DNA of 64,000 bases from NCBI GenBank assembly GCA_001910725.1, contig MJGA01000046.1, forward strand, positions 1-64,000, in the 5' to 3' direction. Source of the stretch: Phanerodontia chrysosporium (taxonomy: Eukaryota; Basidiomycota; Agaricomycetes; Polyporales; Phanerochaetaceae). Positions 11,672 through 24,713 of this stretch are shown here, in pieces. Position numbers and translations under genes: made by a program. The notes under the pieces are model-generated. The model made no database searches. It saw only the letters and a program-made list of their open reading frames with translations, and was not told the origin of the DNA. Within the stretch, counting starts at the first letter, position 1. The number at the start of each line of letters is the position of its first letter.

Positions 11672-12276
11672 CACACGCACACTGTAATGGATGGACGACC
11701 AGGAAGTGCTCGAGTCTTCGCGTCGCGTCGCGTCGCGCTCCATGACGTTGGGTCGCACCCGCGCTACTCTGAACCAGACTCCGCCGGGCGCTTGCGCGGA
11801 TCCGCTGACGAAGCCCGGATAGCTGACGGTAGATGCAACACCCACGGTGGACTCCAGTGACCCGGCGCAGAACGGGTTTTCACTGGGGGTGACGCGTCGA
11901 CATCTCTCACGCTCGTCCCCGAATAGATACAACCTGCAATGCGGGAGGAATTCCAAGAGTCCTCTCTTGCTCCTTCTACCATGCTCTCGCTGACAACCCG
12001 TGGATGTCATCTACTTTCTCATGAACCTGCACGCCGACGTGAAAACCTACTCACGAACGTTCGCGTCGTTCATAGCGTCACGAGCGCGAATCAAACACGC
12101 TCACGTGCATAGCCACGCTCAGCGTTACCCACGGTCTCATTGGGCGCCGGAACCGAAGTCGAACCAAGCGACGTTCGTCCCTTTGTTCGCGCTTTGGAAA
12201 CACCCGTTCGTCCTGGGCGAACCTCACGACCCCCGTCCCCTCGACAGTGCTCTCGTCTCAAGCTACAACGGCCGCG

Positions 12277-12308
<32 letters not shown>

Positions 12309-12533
12309 CGTTCATGCTTGTGGTCTCGCTCTAGGCACTGCGCGGACGTCACTACCAGCGATGCCTCGATCTGAAGCGTCTGAATCCACGTACCCCGAGT
12401 CGACCCTCGGGCCTGCCAGCCCCATCTTTGGCACGGCGTCCTTCTCGACATTCACCGCCACTGCTCTCACCTCGTTGTGGCCGGGCTCACGAAGAAGTGC
12501 GTGCCTCTGTCTCTCATGCGATAATCTAAACTC
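11672..12533 (+). other. 5' region of the giant coiled-coil gene
   Basis: Non-coding as far as can be judged. From 12159 on it is duplicated at the left edge of the window, including the GCTCCT array. CATTGGGCG at about 12138-12146 contains a CCAAT-like element. The short Leu-rich open frame over the hexamer array is an artefact of the array. Confidence 0.5.
12279..12308. repeat. GCTCCT hexamer microsatellite (5 units)
   Basis: Same five-unit array as at 121-150, upstream of the start codon of the large gene. Confidence 0.9.
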
Positions 12534-15500
12534 ATGTGCGATGTAGACCAGTCCGAGAGCTCGTCATGCGTCAGCGACGGCGCTTCTGTCGTCGAGAACG
12601 ACCGCGTCGAGACCAGTACGCTCCGCGACAGCTCTTCTCAACTTACTACGTCCTCCCGCACATATGGCCATCACACCTATTCACGAAGCTCTGGCAGCGT
12701 CACTGAACGTGAACCATACTCCTACCCATCGACCAGCACCCTCTCGAGCTCGTACCATGTCCGCTCGTCTACTGATCCCTATACCGCCACGTCTTCCCAG
12801 AGCGTCACGAACAGCACCTTTACGCCTCTCAGCTCTATGTCCCAGTCCCGAACCGTCCCCTCCCCGTCCTATGATCCGTCACAGAGCACGTCCTCGCGCC
12901 ACACCGCCTCTGCCGGCCACTATACCTCGACGCTCTCGTCTTCCCAACTACACTCCCACCCCTCCACCACGAGCAACACCGGCAGCGTCTCCCGGCGGAC
13001 CGCTGGAGAACTCATCGCGCTGTACGAGGAACGCGCCGCGGGCCAGCGCGCGGCGTCGCCGCTGCCGCTGCCCGCGTCTCTCCACCACGCGCTGCACGCC
13101 CGCACGCCGTCGGCGCCCAGCGCGCGCCCCGGCTCCCCGACGAAGGCCCCGACCGTGAGCACCGCGACGCTCGGCATGCCCGGCGCGCTCTCCAGGAGCA
13201 TCCGCGGCCCGCCCTCGAGCGCCGACTCGCGCTCGCGGAGCGACGGCAAGTCCGAGATCTCCGCCTGGAGCTTTGGCAGCGGCAGCGGCAGCGGCAGGGC
13301 GACGCAGACGCGCCAGACGCGCTCGCGCGGCAGCAGCCCGGGCAAGTCTGCAGTGTCCAGCTGGACGTACTCCAGTGGTGGTGCGGGCTCCGGCGGCGGC
13401 GGCATCCTCGGCACGATCTCTGGGTTCGTCGGGTTGTCCGGTTCACGCACCACTTACTCGTCTTCTGCGCGGACGTCCTCGCCTTCCCGGACGTACACCA
13501 GGAGAACCACCAGCAAGAGCCGCAGCACCAGTCGCAGTGGGCGCTCGCCCTTCAGCACTGCGCGCCGCGCGCGGAGCAGGAGCCCGTACAACAGGACGAC
13601 GGAGCGTGCGCGGAGCCGCTCGGTGCCTGCGAGCCCGCCGAGGCGACGGGCCGTCGAGAGCGAGTCCACGTCTGAGGAGGTCGACCTCGCAGCGATGGAC
13701 CCCGGGCACGATCAGGAGGTGCGTGTACGCTGCCAGCGTCTGACTCCGCGTTTCTGACGACAGCCCGGAATGCGGCCACACAGCCGGTCTACGAGGCCCC
13801 GATCTGGTACTACAACGTCCACCGGCTCTCGGACTACACCTGGCAGCTCGGGCACGCGCAGCTCTTCCCGCACATGCTCGTCGTGCGCTGGACGGAGCCG
13901 TCGGGCCTCATCGCCGAGGTGAAGCTCGATCTGCTCTCGTGCGTCGAGGTGCGCACTGTTCGGCCAAGTGGGATGGAGAGAGACGTACGGGTCACGGTCG
14001 AGCGGGACGACGGGCGCGTCGAGAACGTGCGCCTGATGACGTTCGAGCTCGGTTACAGCGACAGCCTGGAACGACTTGGCGCGGAGACGAGGGTCGAGAT
14101 GGGTGCTTGGTTCGACGCCATCCAGTGAGTCTTCGACGCTGTGCATCTCACGCGCGTTCTCATTGTCCGCAGGACCGTGTTTACGGGGAACATGTCGCTT
14201 GCGTCGGGCTCACATGCACACGAGCGTTCCGCCCCCGACGGCTACGAGGACGAGGCTCTATCTCCTGCCGACGACCCCGAGGAAGAGAACGCGTCCGACA
14301 TCCAGATCGGCTCGCGTTCCACCATCTACATCTCCAGCAGCCCCCGCGCGCCGCCCCGGGCCCCGCTCGTGGAGGAGGTGGTGCAGCCGCGCAGCCTGAC
14401 ACCCCCGATCGACGTCACCGTCAGCAGCTGGCGGGCGCGCAACCACCAGGCGCGCTCCGAGATCTCGACGCTGTACGAGCGCACCTCGACCACCGACACC
14501 TCGCGCACCGCGAGCTCGCGCCCGACAGGGACGGTCACGGACACGCTGTCCTCGCTCCTCTCGCGCCCGAGCGACCGCACGCTCCTCGAGATCGGCTCCA
14601 GCACCGGCACCGACGTCGTCGCGTCGACCCTCTCCCTGCGCAGCTCCGCCGCGCGCTCCCTCCTCGGCGACTCGTGCGCCAGCGCCGCGTCGTTCGAGAC
14701 CCCGCCCTCGCCGGGCACCGTGCGCGCACACGAGACGGGCCAGAGCCTCGCGACGGTCACCCCCGCGGACGCGCACCGCGCGCCGCACCCGCCCCCCGCG
14801 CCGCACGCGCTCGCCGGCGGCGACGTGTCGCAGGACGAGAGCGAGTACGCGACGGCGCCGAGCCCCGACGCGTCCTTCGTCTCGCTCGACCCGATGGAGC
14901 ACCTCCCCGACGCGGACCTCGACGCGATGTTCCGCGCGGACGACGCGCGCAGCGAGGGCCGCTCGAGCCGCGCGGGCTACTACGGCGTCGTGTGGGACGG
15001 CGACCAGATCCTGTCGCGCGCGGCGAGCGAGGTGGGCGGGATGCTGGAGGAGGAGGAGGAGGATGCGGAGGAGGAGGAGGCGGACGAGGTGCCGGAGGAT
15101 GGCCTGGAGACGCCTGTCCCTGTTCCGCCCCCACAGGAGCCAGAGGGCGTCCCGGAGGAGCTCGCGTCAGAGGTGGCATCAGAGGCGGCGTCCGAGGTCG
15201 CACCAGAGCCGGATCCCACAGCGCAGGCTGCGCAGGTGCCCCTTCCGCCGTCCGTGTATACGCCCTCCGCCGTCTCGCAGGTGCTCCCGCCCACGCCGCC
15301 GACCGAGAGCGCGCACTCCGACTCCCTCTCGTCCCTGTCGCTCTCCGGGCCCGAGCTGACGCAGCTGCCCTCCTCCCAGTGCGAGGACCACACCGACCAC
15401 GGGTCCGACTCGATGCCGACGCCAGCGATCCTCGACGCCGTGAGCGCGCGGCTGGCTGGGGAGCTCCCGCCGGCGTCGGAGTCGGGGTGCCGCTCAGAGG

Positions 15501-18500
15501 TGTCTGACGCGGCATCGCAGCCGGCGTCAGAAGCGCAAGAGCCCGAACCCGAGGAGCAGCACCGCGCTTCCGAGGCACACGAGGACCGCCAGTCAGAAGC
15601 GCACGAAGAACAGCCGTCGGAGCGCAGCGCGAGCGCGGTCTCGGAGCCCGCGGACGCCTCTGAGCCGCCAAAGAGCCCGTCCGTCGCCACGTCGTGGGGC
15701 GCCGAGACGGACGGGACGTACGACTCCTCCGTCCTCCACGCGTCCCCGTCCCTCCGCTCGTCCGGCGCGCGCTCTGCGCTGCCCGTGTCCGCGCACTCCA
15801 CGCGTGCTGAGACGGCGTCGGCCGCGTCGCCGCCCTCCGTGTGCACGACGTCGCTGCTCGGCACGGAAGAAGACGAGGACGAGGACCCGGCGCGCACGCC
15901 CGTCGTGCGCGCCGCCAGCCTCGCCGGCGACGTGTCCACGCTGGCGATGAGCGGCTGCACAGAGAGCGAGTGCGCGTCGCGGGCCGCGCCCTGCGTGCCG
16001 TCCAACACGCTGTACACGCTGTCGGACGCCGGGCGCCGCGCACGCTCGCTGTCGATGGCGTCGTCCCTCCTCGAGCCCTCCTCGCTGGACAGCACCAGCA
16101 GTGCTGCCTCGAGCATCGGCGTCGAGCCGGTCGAGCCCAAGGAATATGTTGAGATTGCGGTCAGTCAGGTTCCGAGCGTCGAAACCCAGCAGCGCTGACG
16201 GACATTCCCTCGCAGATATCACCGCACCTGTCGGGCATCTTGATTTCGCGCCCGCCTTCTACGCAGTCTGTCGGTGTCGCTGCAGGGCCAAGTGTTGGAC
16301 ACAAAGCGGTCGCCGCAGAGCCGTCTGTCGGACACAAAGCGGTCGCCGCAGACGACACGAAGTTCGACCTCGTGGAGCTGTCGCCGCGCTTCAGGAACCT
16401 CAGGGCTGAGTTCAAGACGATGCTCAGCGAGGAGACGCAGAGGCTGCTGTCGTACTTTGACGAGCGTGGCTCCCTCAACAGCAAGGGCCTCGAGGACATC
16501 CGCGGCGCGCAGAGCGAGCTGCTTGCGCTCCTGCGCGAGGCCCAGTCCAAGCCTGAGACCGCGCCAGAGGCGACAAAGGTCGACTTTGCGACGTCTCCGA
16601 TTCTCGTCGCGCGCATGGAAGCGAGCACGTCGCCTATCCTGAGCAAGGGCGTCGAACGCGCGCTGTCTCCGGTGCGCCTGGCCGCGTATGCCGATGCACA
16701 GATGGCGACGTCGCCGCTCGCTGGCAAGAGCCACGTCCGGATCACCCTGCTCTCGCCGCCCCGCAAGCGCGCTGTGACGCCCGAGAGCGTCGCGTGCTCG
16801 TACCTGTCGTCGCACCATTCGGACGAGGCATCCGAGCACCCTGCGGACGCCCCCGAAGCACTGTCCGTCGAGCGTGTCTGGGACGAAGCGGCGTCGCCGC
16901 TGTCCCTCTCGTCCGTCCTCTCCGACACCGCGTCCAGTGCCTCCCTGGAGACCATCCTCCGCGCCGCACCGTCGAAAGCGTCCACCAGGCGGCGCCTGTC
17001 CTCGCCGCCGGCCACCATCCCCGGGTTCAACGCGCCCGACGTCGACGACGTCTCGCCCGCAGACTCGGTGTCGAGTGTCGGCTTCGCCCCGCCGGCGCCC
17101 GTCGTCGCGCAGACCGTCGAGCAGCGCTCGCTCCTGCTCGCGCCCGTCGGCGCCGGCGGCAGCGTCCACAGCGCCATCCACGCGCCCGTCCCGCTCCGTG
17201 CGGTGCCGTTCGAGGGCTCGCTTGCGGCCTTCATGGCGACCCACGTCCCCCCTGCGGAACCGGAGAGAGCCGAGACGGTGCTGCCCCCTGCGCCGCCGGT
17301 CAGCGCGAAGGTGGACCAAGGGACAAGCCCGCTCGTGTTCGAGAGCGCGCTCCTCGAGAAGACGCCTGTGCCGACGGCCTGCGAGATGGCGGAGGTGCCA
17401 GAAGAGGCATCAGCAGTGGCAGCAACCTCCGAAAAGGCCATATCGCCTTTCGTCCCGTCAACTGAGGCCCTATCCGAGCCAGGGGACGTCGAGAACGACA
17501 TGATCTCCACGACGGAGAAGGCTATCTCGCCCTTCGTCCCACCAACAGAGCCATTGGACGTGGAAGACGATGCTGTGTCGACTACTGAAAAGGCCGTCTC
17601 TCCGTGGGTCCCCCCGACGGAGCCCGTGCCGGCCGATGTCGAGGACGCCGCGGCGTCGACGGCCGAGAAAGCCATTTCGCCGCTGCTCCCGGGGGCCGCG
17701 CCTGTCGCGGCACCGCCGGAGAAGGTCGAGGCGGGCACGTCGCCGCTGGTCTTCGCCGCCACGCCCGCGCCGCACGCGGTGGACCTGCCCGATGCGCCGC
17801 TCGACGCGGCGCCGGCCGCAGCCGCGGGGGAGGCGCTGGCTGACGGCGCAGCTCCGGAGCCAGGCGAAGAGCCCCTTGCTGAGCCCCCGCAGGAGGCTGT
17901 CGCAGCGAAGGTCGACCAAGCCATCTCGCCCATCGCTCCAGTGCCCGCGCTGAGCGAGGCCGAGGGCGCTGACGAGAGCGCAGAGGAAGAGGCGGACGCG
18001 GAGGAAGAGGAAGAGGTCTCCCCCGCGACGACCGTGAAGCCCCTCCCTGCAAAGGTCGATGTCGCGTGTGGCACGGAGCCGCCCGTCGTGGAACCCGAGC
18101 CGGTTGTCGAGGCCGCAGCGCCCGTCGAAGAGCCCCCAGTAGACGAAGTGGCTGCTGAGGCGATTGCAGTCGAGGAGGCGGTAGTCGAGGAAGTCGCCGT
18201 CGAGCAAGCCGTGGTCGAGGGAGTTGCAATGGAGGAAACGGCAGTCCAGACGGTCGAGGCCGCTGCTGAGGGAAACGTTGCAACGCCTTTTCTGAATACC
18301 ACGGTGAGTATGATCATCCCGTCTATTCTGAGACTTGCTCAGATGGTTGCGCAGGAGTCAAGTGAGGAGCTCGCCCCCGCGGAGGAGCTTCCCGACACTG
18401 CCGATGCACCGGCGACACCCGAGAAAGAAGCTCCAGAGCTGGTGCAAGACGACGTCACGCCTCCCGATAGTCCGGCACCTGTAAGTCAGAACTGATACCG

Positions 18501-21500
18501 GTGGATGTCCCCGCTAATATCTGTGAACAGGCCACTCCGCAGCTCTCATCTCCAGCCGAGCTTGGCGTTATCCTCGAGGTAGGATCCGTATTTACCTCAG
18601 TTGATTGTATATTATTCACTATCACCTCACCAGGAATTGCGCAAATCACGCGAGGAGTCGCAGTACTTCAAGGAGAAATGGGAGCAAGCCCATCAGGATG
18701 ACGAACGACGTTTCGAACAGCGCTTCGGGGAAAGCTTGACCGTCCAGAAGGAACTGTCCGCCAAGGTCGACAAGATGATGGAACTGTTCGAGACGTTCTC
18801 CAAGCAAGACTTCGGTACGCTATGCTAGTAGTGTTGCTGCGTCCCTTTACTAATGCGGATGGGGATAGCGTCAAAGTTCACAGGCTCAGGACAAGCGTTT
18901 CCTCCGGGCTTCGTGCCCCAGGCACACGCACAGATGGTGAGTTTCACGTCCTCGCTGGGCCGCGCATGACTTACATCATTCCTAGCCTTGGTTGTATCAT
19001 CCCCAGAGCGTACAGGTCTACCCTATGATGGCAGGCATCTCACCTGCGCAGGTGCCAATCCCGCCAACGCCGGCGTGCGCTGGAGCAATCCCGTCCGACC
19101 CGTCATCTTCGGCTTCTTCGAGCTCCTTGTCTAGCCGTTCTTCGACGCCCTCGACGCTACGGACCACAACCGACCTCCCGCTCCCATCGCTGAATATGCC
19201 ACATCTGCAGTCAACGTTCCCGATGCCCCAGGCTCAGCTGCCCATCAGTATGAACGAGGTCATCCCTTCTCCGCCCGTCTTCCATGCGCCTCCAATGCAG
19301 ATGCCTACTCCGTTCGTTCCTCCGGTTATGCCAGAGTCAGTCGTTCCGCCGACTCCTTCTGACACCACGTTCGAAGCGCGTAACCGCTCTATTGCTTTGA
19401 GCGACGCTCCTCTCCCTCATGACTTTGAATTTCCTCCCGAAGCTACCCGTACTCCGGCCAACGTGGTAGTCGAGACCCCGCGCACAATCTCTCCCCCACC
19501 TGTCATTCCTCCGGAGCCCTCGCCGGCGCCTCAAGCACGGGATGTAGTAGAGGAGCTCGTCGTGCAGCCTGTTGAGGAAGCGCAGAATACGCCTACGCCC
19601 ACAGTAAAGGAGGTTGCTGAACCCACACCCACCACCGACGTTGTACCCGACCCGCCATTCGTGGTGGAAGATGCCCAACCAGCCCCGGAGCCATTGGCCG
19701 ACGACAGCCCGGCAGAGGAGACGGCGAACCCGGTACCCGAGCCCGAGTCCACGGTGATCGACGATGCGCCTTCAGGTGACTACCTAAAGGTTTTCCCTTG
19801 CTTGTTCGTTTGCTCATGACATGACATTCTAGATCCCAGCGACGAGCAAATCCAGGATGCCGATAATGACGGCGCTGCAGATATCTTTGTATCGGCCCCT
19901 GCTACACCAGTCACTGCCCCCATCGTCGCCCCATCCCCGCCCCAAGGAAGTCCTCATCTGGTCCCTCTCCCTCCTAGCCCGTCTCGTTCGAACATCGGCG
20001 ATGGCGAAGTCATTGTGCAACAGATGTGGGATGCCGCGAACGATCTCCGCCTCGCTGTCCAAACCACCCTCAGCGCTGCGCAAGGAGCCGAAGCGTACTC
20101 TCGTCAAGCGCAGGAAATCCTTGGTATCGTCCGGCAACAGGGCGAAGAATGCGCTCGTCAACTGGAGGAATGCACCCGTCTCCGCGAAGCCGCAAAGGCC
20201 GACAAGGACGAGGCCAGGGCCGACCGGGAGCAGGCGCAGACTCTCCGCGAGGAAGCCGCAGTCGAGCGAGACCGTGGGATCTCGGAGCGGGATGCCAGGA
20301 TTGAGCAGCTTGAGAAGGAGCTCGCTGAGCTTCAGGCTCAGATCGAGGAGGGGAAGCAGCTCAGGGACGCCATGGATGCCGAGAGGGAAGCTGCGAGGGC
20401 CGCCGCCGAGGCCGAGCGAGACGCTCGCATTCAAGCCCTCGAGGAAGAACTCGCTGCCGCTCGCGCCGAACGTGAGCAGGAGCAAGAAGCGAGAGCTGCG
20501 GAGGATGCAGAGCGCCAAGCGGCTGCCGAGGAGCGAGAGAGGGCGATTCAAGAGCTGACCGAAGCCAAGGCCGAGTACGAAGCCCGCGTCGTTGCCCTCG
20601 AGGAGGAAAAGACGGCTGCCATTGCTGCGCTCGAGGAGGCTAAGGCGCTCGAACTCAGTGCGCTCGAGGAAGCAAAAGCTGCGGAACTCGCCACGCTTGA
20701 GGAGCAAAAGGCGACGGAGCTCGCCGCGCTCGAGGAGCAAAAGGCTGAGGCGGTTGCCGCACTGGAGGAAAAGTCTTCCGCTCTTGCCGTTCTCGAAGAG
20801 GAAAAGGCTGCTGCTCTTGCTGGTCTCGAAGAGAAGGTCGCTGCTATCGCCGCTCTCGAGGAGGAGAAGGTCGCTGCTATCGCCGCTCTCGAGGAGGAGA
20901 AGGTCACCGCTATCACCGCCCTCGAAGAGAAGGCCGCTGCTTTGAGTGAACTCGAGGAAGCTAAAGCGTCAGCGATCGCTGCGCTCGAAGAAGAGAAGGC
21001 CGCGCTCATCGCTGCCCACGATGAAGAGAAGGCCGCTATAGTCGCTTCCCTCGAGGAGAAGTCCGCTGCGATAGTCGCTCTTGAGGAAGAAAAGGCCGCT
21101 GCCATCGCCTCCATCGAGCAGGACAAAGCAGACACCATCGCGCGTGTGGAAGAGGAGAAGGCTGCAGCGATTGCGGCTTTGGAGGCGGAGAAGGAGTCTA
21201 TCGCGGCAGAGTTCGACAAGGCCAAAGAGGAACATGCCGCTACTCTGGTAGAACGTGACCAGGAGAAAGAGCGCATGCAAGCCGAGGCGCAATCCGAAGT
21301 CGAGAGACTTACCAGCGAACTCGAGGACCGTATGAAGGAGAAGGAGGAAGAAATCAGCCTACTTCGGATACAACACGAGGAGACTCAGCAACGCCTTGCT
21401 GACGAGCAGGCCCAGCATGCGCAGGCAGCCGCAGATCGCGAGCAGGAACTGGTAGCGTCTGTTGCGGCTGGTGAGGAACGGATCAAGGTTTTGGAGGAAG

Positions 21501-23909
21501 AACTCTCTTCCTTGAACACGACGCTCCAGCAAGAAAAGGATGCCTACACTACCGCCCTTGCAGAGCGCGATACGGTCCATGCCGCGGAGAAAGAGTCATT
21601 GGAGGCAGAGGCGCTCGAACGCGAGCAGGCTTTGTCGGAGAAGATAGCTGCGCTGGAAGAGGAGCTCTCCGCCGCCCGGGATGCATATATGGTCGAGCAC
21701 GACCGCTTAGTCAACGAGCACGCAGGCCTTCAGGCGTCTTGGGCTGAGCGGGAGCAGGCTCTTGCCGAAAAGGAAGAAGAGCTGAAGACGCATATCACAG
21801 AGCTTGAAGAAGAACTCGAGGCTAGTCGGCAACAATACGAGGCGGCGCAGCAATCGCTTGCCGACGCCACTGCAGCCCACGAAGAGCGCGTCGCAGCTCT
21901 AGAAAGCGACCTCGCTTCTGCAGCGGAACGCCAAGCCGATGCTGAGCGAGCACTCACGGACGCGACGACGGCGCATGAGGAGCGCGTCGCAACTCTGGAA
22001 ACCGAGCTGGACTCCGTGCGCACGCAACACGAAGATGCGAACCGAGCTCTCACCGAGTACATGGAAAAGGAGACCGCGTGGACAGAGCGTGAATCCACAA
22101 TGCTGGCCAGTGCGGAGGAGCGCGACTCTCGTATCAGAGCTCTCGAGGACGAGATAGCCGCATTGCGCGAGGAGCAGGAGCAGGAGCGCCAGAGACGGGT
22201 CGCCGAGGATGGCGAACGGGCCGAACGAGAACGCATCGCCGCAGAGGCATCCCTGGATCGCGAACGCGCCATCGCCGAGAGCCACGACGCACGCATCAAG
22301 GAACTCACTGAAGAACTCGCTGCGCTGCGTGCAGAGAGAGAACAGGAGCGGGCGAAGCGCGAGACTGAAGACGCGGAGCGGAGAGCGACTGACAAGGCGG
22401 AGGCGAAGGAAATCGCAGAGGCTCAGTCCGCTCACCTTGCCTCCATCGAGGAGAAGCTGGCGAAGCTGCAGGATCACACTGTTGAGCAGTTCGCTCACCA
22501 GGATGTCCAAGTACAGGAGGTCACCGTGCGGCTCGATCGAATGGAAGACACCGCGAACAAGCGCTGGGAGCAGCTCGAGGCGGAGAAGGCGGAAGCTGCT
22601 GCTAAGCCAAGTAGGTCGTTCCTACGTGCATGGTGCTAGCCGCTGATCACTGCCCCAGCGATGGAGAGTATTCTCGAGTCCCACAGGGACGAACTTCGAT
22701 CGTACATGCAAGCTCAGCTAGAATCCCTCGAGACGGGTAGGTTTTCGTACTTCTCTTATATGTGCATGTAGCTGACGCTTCGCAGGCTTGAAGGAGGATG
22801 GTGCGCAAAAGCACGAAGAGATCATCGCTCATATCAAATCGATGATTGAAGAGCACACTGCCGCAGCAATTACCAACGTGCGTGCTACGTTACTTGACGA
22901 GCTTTCAGGGGCTGATTCCTACGTAGTGTGTCGGAGAGTTCAGCACGATGCTTGAGTCTCTCAGCTCAGCTCAGCAAGCGGAGATTCTGAGCGCGCTACG
23001 GATAGCGATCCAGGAGCAGGTCACATTGAACATTTCCTTTGTACGTCATCGTGACGCCTCTTCAGTCTTGTGACCATCATCTCATCATCGTCCTTCAGTA
23101 TATCGAGGAGCTGAGCAAGACCTGGGATGCTCATGGAACCCGTCTATTGGCGGACGTTCTCAGCACCGTGCGCTCGACAAATCGAGACGTAGTCGAGTTC
23201 AACACGGACAATGTGAGTTTCGCAGGCGTCGTCACGACTCGATAGCCTCTGACGTTTCGCAGCATTTGACCGATTTCTGCAAGAATCTAGCACCTGAGAT
23301 GCTTCAGCTCTTCCACGAAATCAGGGAGAAGGAAGAAGAAAAGCAGAAGCTCGATCGGTATGTCGTGTCGCCTTTGGCCTTTGGCGAGGCGCGCATCGCT
23401 CACTGTTCGCTACCAGCCAAATCGATATCCTTCGACGACACAAGACGGACTACGAGTCTGGCGACCTTGCGTATGTGTTTCCGCATGATACCAAGCTTTC
23501 GTACACTCATCTAGATCGCATACACTTACAGCGGAAACGATGCTGCGCCGGAAGAGGTCCCGATGAAAGGCGCGTGGCGCGGAAGGTCTCACGGTCGTCG
23601 CAGAGCTGCGGAGCCTCCCACCCATTCGCTTCCCGTACCTCCTGAGCAACTGTATCCCTCTCCTCCTCCGCCATCGACAAGCAGGCGAGCTCCTAGTTAC
23701 CAGGACCCGTCGCGGCCGGTGTCATCTTGGGGCTCATGGCAAGGTATGGTTCTTGCGCCTTGTGTTCTGCATCCATCTAATCCTGGAATTGCCGTGCAGT
23801 CGACTCTGCAAACCAACCAACCGATCCCTCAGTGCAGCTTGCGATCATTCCGCCTCCGGTGCACGGTAGCGAGTATGGTGGATCACAAGCGCCGTACTAC
23901 CACCATTAG
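12534..23909 (+). CDS. giant scaffold-like protein: PH-like region, Ser-Pro repeats, long coiled coil (~3,511 aa)
   Basis: Seventeen exons stay in frame through sixteen GT-AG introns: 12534-13722, 13764-14124, 14173-16159, 16216-18480, 18531-18578, 18634-18814, 18869-18936, 18986-19775, 19833-22610, 22659-22736, 22786-22877, 22927-23040, 23099-23212, 23263-23357, 23417-23470, 23532-23743, 23800-23909. The N-terminus (1-396) is Ser-rich and probably disordered. Residues about 397-520 look PH-like: alternating beta-type segments, then a final helix ending WFDAIQ. Residues 520-1180 are Ser/acid-rich. About 1300-1730 hold repeated K-V-D/E-K...(T/I)SP motifs. Residues 2360-3220 form an almost unbroken Glu/Ala/Lys coiled coil with EEEKAAAIAALEE-type repeats. 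The tail is Pro-rich. I do not recognise a named gene; a membrane- or cortex-linked scaffold is inference. The first intron is only 41 nt, so that junction is less certain. Confidence 0.85.
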
Positions 23910-24238
23910 GTGTCCCCTCCCAAGCGTCGTATATAATACCCATGGTCCCCGTCTCGTCGAGACCTCGTCTTTCCCTACGTCAGCCACTGTTACTCACATC
24001 TGTCTTGCTGCTTGATTTACGACACTAATGCGCATGACCCATTTCGCTCTCATATCCGTATAATTCGCAATCAGTATCTGGAACAGCTTGTCGAATAATG
24101 TGTAAGGTAGTCTACCAATAAAAAATTTCTGATCGCGAAGCTTGCTCGCTACCGAATCTCGACGTTGTCCGTCTCAAGAGTGCATGAGATTTTATACTAT
24201 TCTTACTCACCTTACGGAGACGTCTTCAAGAAGAGCCG
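23910..24238. other. intergenic, 3' flank of the giant gene
   Basis: AT-richer than the genes beside it. AATAAAAAATTT near 24118-24129 could serve polyadenylation. Nothing else recognised. Confidence 0.5.
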
Positions 24239-24575
24239 CTCATTGGTACCAGAGGGCGTGCATTTCCTGGACCCAAGTCGGGAGATCGAACGGAAAGGAT
24301 CCGCGTCGAGCGACATCCCAGTGATATTTGGAATACTTCTGCAGCCACATCATGGTATTAGAAGGGAAGGGCTCGCTCAGACTCGTTCAAAATGCGCGAA
24401 GCTCCACACCCGCCAGTAGTTGTCAAAAAGTGGGAAGCTGAGCTTGCTGCAAGGGATATGATGTGTTGAAGTGAGCCCCGATTATCGCGCCCATCGCGTT
24501 GAGATTAACGTCCACTTGCTGCCAAAGCTCCTCGGTCTTTGGCTCATATTGGGAGAACTCAGAGTCACTGGCGTA
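24239..24575 (-). pseudogene. internally deleted, inverted pseudo-copy of the APH-like kinase gene
   Basis: The reverse strand encodes KTEELWQQVDVNLNAMGAI, matching VQELWDSANVDLSAMSAI at the N-terminus of the neighbouring kinase. After about 20 further residues it jumps to FDNYWR, AGVELRAF, SLSEPFPSN and WLQKYSKYHWDVARRGSFPFD. These match FANYWR, RGVEPRAI, NVSEPFPGN and WMNEYERYGWDSQRVPFPFD near the kinase C-terminus. The whole catalytic core (about residues 45-385) is missing, and one frameshift and several stops are present. It lies head to head with the intact gene. Confidence 0.85.
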
Positions 24576-24713
24576 GGTTGCGGAAATGCCTGCCGTGCGG
24601 AGGGTTCGAAACAACCTTGTGCTGCATTTGGCAGGCAGAGCCCTCGGATCCTAACACGCGCAAACAAAGGCTGGCTTGGACGCCCGCGAACACAACTCGT
24701 CCTCTTCCACATC

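Noticed and set aside
16161..18317. 718-codon open frame on the minus strand
   Set aside because: It is the Ser/Ala-rich shadow of exon 4 of the giant gene, whose frame is fixed by introns on both sides.
20548..21276. Ser-rich minus-strand frame of 242 codons
   Set aside because: Shadow of the GAG/GCT-rich coiled-coil exon.
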